64,000 nt of DNA, from positions 12,003,112-12,067,111 of the forward strand of contig OX463854.1 in the NCBI GenBank assembly GCA_949825065.1, in the 5' to 3' direction. The translations under genes and the position numbers were made by a program. This document shows positions 45,871 to 57,659 of this stretch, in pieces (the stretch's first letter is position 1; each line of letters begins with the position of its first letter). The stretch comes from Odontocerum albicorne (taxonomy: Eukaryota > Arthropoda > Insecta > Trichoptera > Odontoceridae). Below the pieces are notes generated by a model, which was given only the letters and a program-made list of their open reading frames with translations, searched no databases and was not told the origin of the DNA.

Positions 45871-47269
45871 TAAGGAACATCTCATAAGACACAGATTCGA
45901 AAGGTACAATGGAGACATTCCATACCAAGATATTTCGGAGATATTACATAACAAGATATCCAGGGACTTACATAACAAGATATTTAGCTTGAAACCCATT
46001 TGTTTGTAACACTTAAGCCAGTGGAGATTTTTTTATAGCGGACTAATATGACAATATTTATGACTACCATATATATGCCTAGCAGCTGCATTGAAAACAG
46101 ACTAAAATCTAGAAATTTGTGGATGTGAAATAGCCCTCCTACAATTGTTTATACTCAGTGTGCTGCAGTTTCATGTCACGCCACCCAAGCCATCTCAACT
46201 CCAGAGTGAGGACTCAACTCTAGTCTCCTCATTCTTTCACGTTCCATCAGATTACTGAACAGTCTTCTTCGCTGGGTCAGTGTCCTGCATGCATTATAAG
46301 TGGATAAGCCAGTTCAGTCTAGTGATTTGTATAAGTTTTGCTACGCTAGCTTCGCCATACATATCATAGTATAAATATGCCAAAACCCGTACGGCGGTTG
46401 TCGTCAAAGAAAGAACACGAGAATTGAATTTTGAATACAAGATAGCGAGAGAGGGATACTTGGATTCTCTCCTAAAGTAATTCGAAATTTGAATCTCGGT
46501 GGGTCCGTGATACTGAACGAATTTTAAATACCCAGCTAACAATTTTTGAACCGGTGTAAAAGGGGACGATGTATAAATGATATATATAAACAAATTTTAC
46601 ATTTATGAATATATATTTTCATAAATGTAGAATTTGTTTTACTTCCGCGAATATTTCACGGGTTGCATCTTGTTATGTACTCGTAATATTCGCCAATATT
46701 TAAATTTATAAAACTATTTTTTCTTGTGATTCAGAATAGAAAATTGTTCAGAATTTAAGATGTGCATGAATTCATGAAATACGAGAACTATTGAAAGGGT
46801 TCATTTCCTGAATGGCTCGAATGTAATATAGCTTTGGAATAGTAATGGTTTATTTCAGCAAGTTATTTTGCATCGAATAGTTAATTTCACATAATTTCGT
46901 GTAATTTGTTTTTGATGGAATCAAAAATGACTTTTGAAATACTGATTCTAATGTTCAGGGGATTATGAAATATTTTTAGATATTTAATATTTTATGGGTT
47001 AATAAAGAAAATCGTTAGTTTTAATGTGCAATATAAGGTTTCTACATTTGGTAGTCCAATTTATTTAGTGTTGTTATTAGATTGTTTCTATCTGCTGCAT
47101 TTTTCTCTGATTAGGGATATTTCAACAGGGAATATAGTACGAGTATTTTCACTCTACACATTCCCTAGAATAGATTTAAGATAGTAACTAAGCATAAGGA
47201 ATCATATCGTTTGGGATTTTACATAAGTGTGCGATAATATGAAAATCTATTGGGAAGGAAGCCTTTGAG
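45871..47269. other. Intergenic sequence with two unexplained open stretches
   Basis: On the minus strand 46294-46593 stays open for 99 codons. Just downstream, about 46170-46310, another minus frame reads TQRRRLFSNLMERERMRRLE, ending at a stop. Neither matches a family I know. The rest is AT-rich with sites at 46678 and 47138. Confidence 0.3.
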
Positions 47270-47515
47270 TCATGAAGTATGCGTGTTTAATTATTTGAAA
47301 AAAATTGGGCACGTGGAACAAATCTTGATCAAGTGAGTGATGTACTTCGAAAGAAGGAAATATAAGAAGTAAGAGAAATCGTAGGAGCTGTATGAGAAGG
47401 TGTGTGGAAGTGGAATAAATGAAATATGTGTGTCGAGAAAGGAAAGTCTAAGGCTCTTTATCTCTGCTTACCTCAGCAGGAAAACGGTTTGATAGTACTA
47501 TATGTACGAGTATGT
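47270..47515 (+). repeat. LINE 3' tail fragment
   Basis: GTGATGTACTTCGAAAGAAG, AGTAAGAGAAATCGTAGGAG, CTGTATGAGAAGGTGTGTGG, CTTTATCTCTGCTTACCTCA, then a TATG-rich end. It parallels 39345-39560 and 41240-41400. Confidence 0.65.
47505..47512. other. TACGAGTA site (candidate excision scar)
   Basis: Context TATG-TACGAGTA-TGTATG. Deleting CGAG plus one TA leaves an uninterrupted TATGTATGTATG run, the clearest case that six bases were added to a pre-existing microsatellite. Confidence 0.6.
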
Positions 47516-47519
47516 ATGT

Positions 47520-47600
47520 TATCAATGGGAAACGAACCAACAATCACTGGATAGGAATATTGGTGTATCACTTACTAAACCACGGAGGTTATTGATATGG
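47520..47600 (-). repeat. tRNA-like SINE head
   Basis: Minus strand: CTCCGTGGTTTAGTAAGTGA as A-box region and GTTGGTTCGTTTCCC as B-box. No body recognised. Confidence 0.45.
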
Positions 47601-47954
47601 CCAGAATTCAGTATCCTTAATTATAATTTTAGTAGAAATTGAGCATTAACCTTAATCAATTTGCTATCTCACGCTCCTACAAATTGTCTTATTAAATTAA
47701 TGTATCCATTTAATGTATACTTAATGATGCGCATCAAACTTGTTATGAAAATTTATTTTGACGAATAACCATTGGCCAATCAATATAAGAACACTCATTA
47801 TAAATATGTCTCTCCCCATTTGCAGAGTTTAAAGGTTTAAATTTCCTATAGAAATAAATATATTTTATTTAAATTATTATTAGATAAACGTGGTATTATT
47901 TAAAATTTGGACAAGGAGACCTAACTGTGATTGTGATAGGTATTATTTGCGATC

Positions 47955-49490
47955 GTTTTAATCAGTACCCGGCTGAGATCTCCTTACCATATGTTTTAAT
48001 CAGTACCCGGCTGAGATCTCCTTACCTTATGTTTTAATCAGTACCCGGCTGAGATCTCCTTACCTTATGTTTTAATCAGTACCCGGCTGAGATCTCCTTA
48101 CCTTATGTTTTAATCAGTACCCGGCTGAGATCTCCTTACCTTATGTTTTAATCAGTACCAGGCTGAGATCTCCTTACCATATGTTTTAATCAGTACCCGG
48201 CTGAGATCTCCTTACCTTATGTTTTAATCAGTACCCGGCTGAGATCTCCTTACCTTATGTTTTAATCAGTACCCGGCTGAGATCTCCTTACCTTATGTTT
48301 TAATCAGTACCCAGCTGAGATCTCCTTACCTTATGTTTTAATCAGTACCCGGCTGAGATCTCCTTACCATATGTTTTAATCAGTACCCTGCTGAGATCTC
48401 CTTACCTTATGTTTTAATCAGTACCCGGCTGAGATCTCCTTACCATATGTTTTAATCAGTACCCAGCTGAGATCTCCTTTATGTTTTAATCAGTACCCGG
48501 CTGAGATATTTCTTACCTTATGTTTTAATCAGTACCCGGCTGAGATCTCCTTACCTTATGTTTTAATCAGTACCCAGCTGAGATCTCCTTACCTTATGTT
48601 TTAATCAGTACCCGGCTGAGATCTCCTTACCATATGTTTTAATCAGTACCCTGCTTAGATCTCCTTACCTTATGTTTTAATCAGTACCCGGCTGAGATCT
48701 CCTTACCATATGTTTTAATCAGTACCCTGCTGAGATCTCCTTACCTTATGTTTTAATCAGTACCCGGCTGAGATCTCCTTACCTTATGTTTTAATCAGTA
48801 CCCGGCTGAGATCTCCTTGCCTTATGTTTTAATCAGTACCCGGTTGAGATCTCCTTACCTTATGTTTTAATCAGTACCCGGCTGAGATCTCCTTACCTTA
48901 TGTTTTAATCAGTACCCAGCTGAGATCTCCTTACCTTATGTTTTAATCAGTACCCGGCTGAGATCTCCTTACCTTATGTTTTAATCAGTACCCGGCTGAG
49001 ATCTCCTTACCTCATGTTTTAATCAGTACCCGGCTGAGATCTCCTTACCTTATGTTTTAATCAGTTCCCGGCTGAGATCTCCTTACCATATGTGTTAATC
49101 AGTACCCGGCTGAGATCTCCTTACCTTATGTTTTAATCAGTACCCGGCTGAGATCTCCTTACCTTATGTTTTAATCAGTACCCGGCTGAGATCTCCTTAC
49201 CATATGTTTTAATCAGTACCCGGCTGAGATCTCCTTACCTTATGTTTTAATCAGTACCCGGCTGAGATCTCCTTACCTTATGTTTTAATCAGTACCCGGC
49301 TGAGATCTCCTTACCTTATGTTTTAATCAGTACCCAGCTGAGATCTCCTTACCATATGTTTTAATCAGTACCCGGCTGAGATCTCCTAACCATATGTTTT
49401 AATCAGTACCCGGCTGACACCTCCTTACCTTATGTTTTAATCAGTACCCGGCTGACATCTCCTTACCTTATGTTTTAATCAGTACCCGGC
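47955..49490. repeat. Minisatellite, 38-bp unit, 40 full copies plus a partial
   Basis: Each unit contains GTTTTAATCAGTACCCGGC then TGAGATCTCCTTACCTTAT. Unit starts are every 38 bp from 47955; one unit is 34 bp (48449) and its neighbour 39 bp (48483). A 19-bp partial unit ends the array. Variants: CCCAGC or CCCTGC for CCCGGC, and CATATG for CTTATG. The series CCCAGC / CATATG / CCCTGC / CATATG occurs at units 10-13 and again at 17-20, which indicates a seven-unit duplication. There are no unique spacers. Confidence 0.97.
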
Positions 49491-50639
49491 AAAGAACTTC
49501 TCAATAAATCGTAAGTACGAGTATACTGTTTTAAATCCACACAAAACCTTTTATCTTTCTTTTAAAAACTGGATTTGAAATATTTTTTTGTAAATCCCAT
49601 TGAAAACTAAAATCCCTTTAAAATATTGAGTTATCGAGTCAAGATTCACAGAATTTTATACGCTTGCTTTCTCGATGAAAATACACCTGAAAGTAAATTG
49701 TACTTTTCTTTTTTATACGTGTTCGCATTAATCATATAAGCATTTTATTTTGCTTTTTATTCTAACTCGTATTTAATCTAATTTGTTTCCTTTTTCATTT
49801 ATGATTTCCCCTACTTTTTTAGTTAAATATTTTTTTTCTTTTCTTTATAGTTGGCCGCGATTGTTGAATTGTATTTGACTACTCATTTATGGATCAATAT
49901 GAATTGTTGTATTTTTAAAAGATCGAAATAAGTAATTTTACTCAATTTTAAACATTTTGTTTTCTTGGACAATTGAACTCCGTTGAGGAAATTTCAAATT
50001 GAGCTGAATTTTAAATTTTAGTAAAAACATCAAGGGATACATTAAGAACATTTTATGTAAACTAGATATGTACACGGTAGAATAATACTTTTTAGTCTTT
50101 GCCCATGTTTTTATTTACATAAACATTTGTTGGCAAAGTATATCCGAAAATGTTTGATAAAGAGTAAGGAGGTCTATAATCACCACAATAACTCATACTA
50201 TAAACGTTTCAATTTTTTAACGAATATCAAAAAGTATTAAAAAAAGAGAGCGTCACACTTTTCTTTGAACTCACTTTAGAATATGGTATCCGAACATATG
50301 GCTTGATGAAACTATTTTATTTATTTATTTGATAAAGTAATCTATGAAACACACTTTTTCCCATGCTATACCCATATAAAAAAGGCTATATTTACATTGA
50401 ATTTATTGCTGAAACCTTATAGGATAGAGCCATAGGTAGAAACTTCACTTTAACAAATACAGATATCTCATTTTTTTAAGAAATTCTCCACCATTTGAGA
50501 GTAATGAATCTCCAGCGGAGTCCACACCGACGTTCCACATTCTTACTTGTCATAATATACTCGTATGTATTAATTAATACTGCTGGTTTTTTAACATTTT
50601 TTTGTATTATAATTTAAAGTGTGGGTTAAAAAACATCTG
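49491..50639. other. AT-rich intergenic sequence
   Basis: No gene recognised; sites TACGAGTA at 49516 and TACTCGTA at 50558. Confidence 0.55.
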
Positions 50640-50960
50640 ACGTCCTCGCGATCGTGTTCACCCTCATATAAGTACATACATACCATCTCCCTGTTGGGGT
50701 AGACATAGGACAAAGCACCAGACATTCCAAACTCGACACATATCTTAAGCCTCTTCCATATCCATACACCTTCTCATAAAACTTGTACGATTTCTCTGAC
50801 TTAAGAATACTCCTGCTTTCGAAATATGATTCACGTGACGCAACTATATTTTCTTAAATCTTCGTCTCACACGCCTTCCTATATTTCCCCATTTGCACTA
50901 TACATCTGATATTTTAGTTGTTTTTATTCAATCATCCCACATACCCAAACCATTCCAGCT
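50640..50960 (-). repeat. LINE 3' tail and C-terminal fragment
   Basis: Minus strand: WNGLGM-type remnant of MLRWFGHV near 50950, then TTGCGTCACGTGAATCATAT, CGAAAGCAGGAGTATTCTTA, GTATGGATATGGAAGAGG and CTACCCCAACAGGGAGATGG. The CCCCAACAGG end matches the family tail. Confidence 0.6.
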
Positions 50961-50979
50961 TCATTTTCATTCTTATTAG

Positions 50980-51130
50980 TGGAGGTGTATATCGATTGGA
51001 AGGATGTTATGAGATGAACCCAGACCGTTTGATAAGTTCTCTCTCAAATGTGCTTTCTTTCCTATTGCCATTACATGTACTCGTATGCGTAATTTCAATA
51101 TGTATTATTCATATTATACCAGCATACAAT
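50980..51130 (+). repeat. Family C fragment
   Basis: GGATGTTATGAGATGAACCC, GTTTGATAAGTTCTCTCTCA, AATGTGCTTTCTTTCC resembles the middle of family C (compare 31495-31560). A TACTCGTA site interrupts it at 51078. Confidence 0.45.
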
Positions 51131-51145
51131 CAAGAGATGTGAGAG

Positions 51146-51160
51146 CCCCCCCCCCCCCCC
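51146..51160. repeat. Poly-C tract, 15 bases
   Basis: Fifteen consecutive C in otherwise AT-rich DNA. Confidence 0.95.
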
Positions 51161-51376
51161 ATAAATGACTAAGAGACTCCTCGTAGTACAAATCCCAATA
51201 CTCTAATTAGAACCACAGTTTATTCATATTGTATGGAACAAATGATAACCTACTGTTATATGAATATCCAAGTATTTGATGTTTCTACTCTCATAAGGCC
51301 ATTAAGAGTTTTACACACATATATTAACTTTTGATTTAGTATTGTTGAAGTGACGACAATTGTAAATGTAAGTTCT

Positions 51377-52205
51377 CGATTGTAAAATGAGGAAAGTTAG
51401 ATTAATATGAATGTTCGCTAACGCTTGTAAAATAGTAGATGCTAGGTTTATATGAGTGTGCGCTTACGATTGTAAAATTAAATATATTAGGTTTATATGA
51501 GTGTACGCTTACCATTGTAAAATGAAAGATATTAGTTTTATATGAGTACGCTGACGATTATAAAATGAGAAACGTTAGGTTTATATCAGTGTACGCATAC
51601 GATTGTAAAATGAGTGATGTAAGGTTTATATGAATGTACGATTACCATTATACAATGAGAGCTATTAGGTTTATGTGAGTGTTCGCTTACGCTTGTAAAA
51701 CAATTGATGTTAGGTTTATGTGAGTACGCTTACGATTGCAAAATGAGAGATGTTAGGTTTATATGCATTCACGCTTACCATTACACAATGAGATATGTTA
51801 GTTTTATATGAGTGTGCGCTGACGATTGTAAAATGAGAGATGTTAGGTTTATATGAATGTACGCTTACAATGAGATATATAAGGTTTATGTGAGTGCTCG
51901 CTTACGCTTGTAAAACAATAGATGTTAGGTTAACATAAGTGTACGCTTACGATTGTAAAATGAGAGATGATAGGTTTATATGTATGTACGCTTACCATTA
52001 TACAATGATAGATGTTAGTTTTATATGAGTGTACGTACGCTGACGATTGTAAAATGAGAAACGTTAGGTTTATATGAGTGTTCGCTTACGATTGTAAAAT
52101 GAGCGATGTTATGTTTACACGTATACGCTTACGATTGTAAAATGAGCGATGTTAGGTTTATACGTATACGCTTACGATTGTAAAATGAGATGTGTTAGGT
52201 TGAAA
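51377..52205. repeat. Minisatellite, about 45-bp unit, 19 diverged copies
   Basis: Units run CGATTGTAAAATGAGAGATG, TTAGGTTTATATGAGTGTAC, GCTTA. Unit openings alternate among CGATTGTAAAAT, CCATTATACAAT and CGCTTGTAAAAC types. The CCATT type recurs about every five to six units (near 51513, 51778, 51993) with the same downstream changes (TTAGTTTTATATGAG, GCTGACGATT), so a higher-order repeat is likely. It is much more diverged than the 38-bp array. No coding capacity. Confidence 0.92.
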
Positions 52206-53029
52206 AATTAGATTTAAATTAGGAAACTAAAGAAATAAAGAAACCAATTTACCTTTTTTTAATAAGTATAATATTTTTGCGTAAGTTTTGAACATATGTT
52301 ATAAGTTTTTTTTTGAATTTATTTTCTTTAATCACTTGCTTTGACCTTCAAGTCTGAAATAGATTTTGCAATATTTCGATCTGAAGTCCAGTTAAAGTAT
52401 AAACGTATGCCAAGAACATATTATATTAGAAATTTTCCCTCACAAAGGCAAAAAAACCGATACAATCTCAAGTTAATTCAAGTAACAACAAAAAACAATG
52501 TGTTATAAAGGATTTAAAGCAAACTTGCGAATATAGCTCTTCAAACATTCTTTTCAAAGCGCAGTTTCCTAGATTGTTTCTGTATATTTGGTTCTAATTG
52601 TCGAAAAGATAAAATGTTTTTTGAAAGGTTTGTAATCATTACAATGAGTAATCGTATAGTTATTTCGATAATTTCGTTGAAGGTTTAGTTTATGGTAAAG
52701 AAATACAAAAATAAATATTATAACCGTTTATAAAATCAATTTCGGTAAGTCAAGTCAATTATCGGCTTCCAACTAAGCTGGATGCCTTTTCTAATAAAAC
52801 TGACAATTCTCTTGTATTTCAATTTGCGACTTAAACCGAAGTTTCAGTCACTATTTCAAACAAATTCCTCATAATTTTAGAAGATTACCTTTGTAAATTC
52901 CACTAATTAAGGTATTTTTCGACGGAACTGAATTTAATTTATTTAAATATTTCTAAACTCGATAAATTTAAAAATATATACGAGTATATTGTACATTCAT
53001 ACTATCAAGCAGTTTCCCTATCGGGATAG
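52206..53029. other. AT-rich intergenic sequence
   Basis: No gene recognised; site TACGAGTA at 52979. Confidence 0.55.
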
Positions 53030-53220
53030 GTAGAAAGGAAAGAGTTCTAGACCGTCTTATTATGACAAGAATATTACGTCACCTTCTCATACAACTTCAA
53101 CGATTTGTCTGACTTAAAATATTTCCTTCTTTCAAAATAACATTCACTTAATACGACAATGCATTCCCTGAGCATACTCTACCACACGTTTCCCTCCCAT
53201 TTGCACTATTTAGTCTTTTC
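53030..53220 (-). repeat. LINE 3' tail fragment
   Basis: Reverse orientation: TCACCTTCTCATACAACTTC, AACGATTTGTCTGACTTAAA, TTCCTTCTTTCAAAATAACA, TTCACTTAATACGACAATGC match the tail of the LINE at 50640-50960. Confidence 0.55.
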
Positions 53221-53279
53221 ATTTTATTTAGTGCATCAGCTTTATGTTCAAATTCATTCATACCTTCATGCAGTTTATT

Positions 53280-53580
53280 TGTTCGGGTTGACAGAGAGGC
53301 GAGGGCGCTAGACTTTCCTATCGTGACACATATCTTTTGCCTTTTTACAACCATATACCTTATCATAAAACTTCTACGATTTCGTTGACTTTTTACATTG
53401 CCGTTTTCAAAATATAATTCACTTGTTCCAACTATACTTTTTTTGGCCTTTCTCTATCACACAATCCACTCACATTTGTAAAGTTTTTAGTTTAATTAGT
53501 CTTTTCTGATTCGTTCTTCATGACCAAACCATCTCACAGCGCTCTTCTTGATCTGCCTTAATACATTATTCTTAAGTTCA
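53280..53580 (-). repeat. LINE 3' tail and C-terminal fragment
   Basis: Begins with GAGGCGAGGGCGCTAGACTT, continues CTTATCATAAAACTTCTACG, then CAAACCATCTCACAGCGCTC, the complement of the RWFGH region. It lies in tandem with the previous fragment, so two copies were inserted side by side. Confidence 0.6.
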
Positions 53581-53639
53581 CATTAATATCTAATCACTTA
53601 ATTCCGTTTTCTGTCATACGTTGACAAGAATAATAATGT

Positions 53640-53760
53640 GACATTAAGTGAAACCAATGGATAATTTAAAAAAAACAACAGGAATCGAACTAAAATCCTT
53701 GACTTGGGAGGCAGGCATGTTAACAAATAGATCACGGATGTCGTCACTTGTGGAAATATC
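53640..53760 (-). repeat. tRNA-like SINE head
   Basis: Minus strand: CCGTGATCTATTTGTTAACA as A-box region and TTTTAGTTCGATTCCTG as B-box. Little body remains. Confidence 0.5.
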
Positions 53761-53764
53761 TACG

Positions 53765-53990
53765 GACCATAATATAATAAATAAATAAATATTGGTTTAT
53801 TGATAGCAACATAGTATGTACATATCTAAATATATTCCAAAATCACATGTATATCTCAAGATAAGTAGTAGAAAATATATTTAAAAGAGAAGCTCATAAC
53901 ACCCCCCCGGCCGAGATACAATAAAGGGCGAGCCCGGCTGCGAGGAAACATGTTTTTCAACCCACACCTTTCCTCACTTCACAAAGAAAA
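53765..53990 (-). repeat. Family C copy with tail
   Basis: Starts with the reversed tail TAATAAATAAATAAATATTG, then GTTTATTGATAGCAACATAG, ATGTATATCTCAAGATAAGT, CGGCCGAGATACAATAAAGG and GAGCCCGGCTGCGAGGAAAC. This is the best copy of family C. Confidence 0.7.
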
Positions 53991-54640
53991 TCGTTTTCAA
54001 AAGACAGGATGAATTTTGAGATAAACAAAGAAGGGAAAGAATATTATGTATAACGCTCACATTTCAGAAAAAGATGGAGTCACATCTAGCTCATTGTTTT
54101 GCAAGCGAGTTACCAAGACTAACCTTTTATGGGTTTATGCAAATAACAGGCAAATAACATTGCAAAAGTATTATCTTTGCTAAAATGTTTCCTTTATTCA
54201 AAGCCACGTTTCCCACCTTTAAATATACAATGTAAATATTTGCTTAAGAATCGGAAAAGATTCAGTTGCTTATAAATTGATGAAAATCACAGATACGACG
54301 ATCGTAATGTACACAGTTTCAAAAATATATTTGCTTTACCGAAAATCTTAGAGCATTTAAAAAGAATTGGTATAGGAAATAACTTTTCACTCTTTTTTGT
54401 ACATTGACTATTTTACTTTCTCCAATTGAACTAGAAAAATAAATTTCTTGTTAATTATAACGTTGATTTATCAAAGGTTTCGGCATTTACGTAGAATTCC
54501 ATATAGGAATATTTAATTAATTAATGAATTCGGGGAAATACCTAATTTAATGGCCGCAGTCATCACCTTTCTAAATAATATTCAACTAATATACAATATA
54601 GTATTTCAAGTTAAGGCGATAACATCATGGAGGATTAAAG
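53991..54640. other. AT-rich intergenic sequence
   Basis: No gene or repeat recognised. Confidence 0.55.
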
Positions 54641-54849
54641 ACATTGTAATTTGTTAAGTAATTCACTGTTTATTCTATTGTATTTAACATTCCGGTATAA
54701 TCCAACTGGTTGCGAGGTTTTCATTACATCATCAGGGAAGTACAAAGAAGTATGTTCTCCACTAATGATTAGGTGAAAATATTGAAACCGGTTGAGATAT
54801 ACCGTTATGTTAAGTGGAATAAATAGTGTTTTAGAGAACATGTTACAAT
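54641..54849. mobile_element. Inverted pair of Penelope-like 3' UTR fragments
   Basis: The left arm on the minus strand ends ...TTACTTAACAAATTACAATG and holds CTGATGATGTAATGAAAACC. The right arm on the plus strand holds GGTGAAAATATTGAAACCGG, ATACCGTTATGTTAAGTGG and AATAAATAGTG. The two arms are the same UTR in opposite orientation, head to head, within 209 bp. The 68-codon minus-strand frame across it is a UTR-derived false ORF. Confidence 0.65.
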
Positions 54850-55204
54850 CAACTTATACATTTATTTTGTATTATTTATAATCTGTCAATGATAGTTGCT
54901 TGAGTCCCGATTTAAAGCGCCCTTGGGGAGGGTCTGCTCTATATAAATTGTAATTTTACTGTTATAATCACAAATTGTAAATTATTTTTTCATTTCTTTT
55001 ATAAAATTAATATCCTCGACACTCGTACTTCGAGGATTTCTCAGTTTGATATGGTAGCAATACTTACGTTTAACTGGTGTAATTGTTCATTAGAAGTGTG
55101 TTTTCAAGTGACCCAGGGTATTTTTTTAATAAGGGTTTTTTTTTAATTCCTTGATTATATGGTACGGTTTTAAATCTTTATGTATCTGTGATGCATACTT
55201 TTTA

Positions 55205-55335
55205 TGAGGTATATACACTTCCTTTGTTAGGTATACACACTTTCTTTGTGAGGTGTGTACACTTTCTTTGTTAGGTATATACACTTTCTTTGTGAGGTAT
55301 ATACACTTTATTTGTGAGGTATATAATCTTTCTTT
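55205..55335. repeat. 22-bp tandem repeat, about six copies
   Basis: Units are variants of GTATATACACTTTCTTTGTG plus AG. The minus-strand frame crossing it (55126-55428) cycles through the three frames of the repeat and gives YTSQ/YLTK/YIPN motifs. I do not regard that as coding evidence. Confidence 0.9.
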
Positions 55336-57514
55336 TAAATGATATGTCTCTATAATACGGTTCGCAAATTCTTCAAAGTTGTAATTGGATAGACAACACT
55401 TTTGTTCTTGGATGTTCCTCTCTGTCATAAAAATGTATGCACTTCCACCAGCTTATTCGTTTTCATACAATATTTGAAAATTTTCCTAATTTACACGTTT
55501 TTCAAGTTCCAGTAAATATTATGTAGATATTATGATGTTTTTAAGAGTAAAATTAAAATTATAACTGAAAAAAAAATCCAAGGACAATGCACCTCTAAAT
55601 CATTCCATTATATAATATGTTATTTCGCATGCATATTCTATTATAAATTTTTTATTTATTTTTATTTACACATGACAAAAATTGCGAAAAAAACAACAGA
55701 TGATTTAATTTGGACACATGGATCCGGGTTTGTTGCTTTTCATTTGTCGTGTTCTCAGTAAACTAGGCTTTTGCCTGTATCCCACTGAGGAGATATAGCA
55801 TGAAAAAATAAATCAACATTTCTTTCCGACTTTTGATTATATAAAACCCCGTTGCACATTGTCATCAACCTGACCACCAGTGACACTCAATTACATATGT
55901 ATACATCACGCGAATCAAACTCCTCACGTTTCATCACTCCAGACAGACCAAAATGTTCATCCCACAATATACCGCACATAATCATGAAAAAAAAAACACC
56001 ACACTCCAGAGTTCACACAAACTTTTGCTACAAGTCATTCATTCTGCAATCCTAAGTATTTAAACTCCTGTCGCAATAGCAACCACGATCCGATCGACCG
56101 CGTAATTTTTTTTCCCTATTTTGCCTTTATTAAATTCGGCACCCCATTGTATGTCATGGGAGCCAAATAGGCATATTGCCTTTGGGCAAACTATGTTTGG
56201 GCAAACTATACCTTAAAACAACTGATCAACTACAAGAATATGGAAAACCAACTGTTGGTAAAGTAACATTTTGTGATTTTCCATAGCATAAAAAAATAAG
56301 GAAGTTACTTTATATACTAAAATCAAAATATTGCATGTGTACTAGGCTTTCTTGGTTCTATTTCCAACTCATAAAATCAGGCTAAACCACTTACATATCA
56401 CATCATGTCTCATTATATCTGAATATATATTGCGATTCTGTTTATTATACTCGTGGTCTGGTCAGAAATAATGGTTGTTTTTCTCCTGGTGGTTAGATTG
56501 AATACCGATGTTATCTAAAAAAAAACTGAAATTAAAAGGTTCTTATCTGGTTAAGACTTTATCCACATTGTTATTGTCACCTCTCGGTGTGTATTAGTGT
56601 TACTAACAGGGACGACGATGGACCGCAAATTAGTGCTTACTCCAGTGGGTTTATCCAGAAAAATATTGTTTTTTTTAAATTATTTTATTATCTTTATTTA
56701 TTATACTAGAACTAGGTTGTTCCCTTACAATTTTTATAGCATTTCTATGGTGACACAATTTACGAAACAACGCCATTGTATTTTTCAATCTAAAATAAAG
56801 GGGCGTTTTTTAATGAATGCAAATTAAAACTGTTAACTACTCGTAATACTTCTTGAAAATTACAAAGATCTCAAGTAGTAACTTTTTTAACTCTTGATAC
56901 CAAAGTTCACATTAAAGCTATTTCTTTCAGTACAATACCTGTTTGAAATATTCAAGCTAAATTAAAATCCAATTTAAGTTTGTTCCCACTTGTATTCAAA
57001 TTTAAAAAAATATATTTTCTATCTTCTTTATTAATTCATTCTAAATATAGTAAGGGAATCGTTTAATACAATTTACGCTCGACAAACATATACTTTACTT
57101 CGTATCCTAGAGTGCAGCAGTAGAAGCCTGTAATTTACGGGCGAATACTATAAGCCCTAATTTAGATGATTTCCCTGTAATGATTCTTTCGAGTAAAATG
57201 GGTTAGATCAGTGACGTACCATGTGCAACAAATACGGATCGTTAAGAAAGTTTTTGTATTATATATGGTTTGAATCATTGTAATGACTTGGATAACTATA
57301 ACGCTGCATACTAGAAATTACCAAGATTAAGTATTAATTTTTCATAAATTTATTTAAGACCGTTGTATGCCAATATCAATATGGAAATGTAACTTGTGAC
57401 AAATAACATAACAACTCGCCAGTTCAGGGAGATGTGATGATTGCTGATAAATCAACAACATAGTGGTTGAATATATGTTAGTGTTTGCCCATCAGTGGAT
57501 AGGTTGTTTTGAAT
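55336..57514. other. AT-rich intergenic sequence
   Basis: No gene recognised. The open frames at 55852-56055 and 56597-56827 have no known motif. Site TACTCGTA at 56838. Confidence 0.5.
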
Positions 57515-57555
57515 TTTTTAACACTTTCGTTGTATATAATACCAACAGGAAAAAA
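57515..57555 (-). repeat. SINE-A terminal fragment
   Basis: ACACTTTCGTTGTATATAAT matches the extreme 3' end of SINE-A in reverse. Confidence 0.4.
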
Positions 57556-57659
57556 ATCCGCAAACCCAGGGTCGTAACACATGTATGCGTCTTATCAATT
57601 AATATTGATTGAAGTTAATATTGATCATTACTAAATATTGGGGTAACAAAACAAAATGT

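Noticed and set aside
47955..49490. CRISPR-like regular array
   Set aside because: The 38-bp units are contiguous with no unique spacers, and the host is eukaryotic. It is a minisatellite.
51146..51160. Poly-C tract as a functional signal
   Set aside because: Likely slippage or an assembly artefact; nothing around it suggests function.
54635..54841. 68-codon minus-strand gene
   Set aside because: It translates the Penelope-like UTR repeat, which is non-coding at 39040-39220 and 57660-58135.
55126..55428. 100-codon minus-strand protein with Tyr-Thr-rich repeats
   Set aside because: The repeats come from a 22-bp tandem array read in rotating frames. The flanking residues match nothing known.
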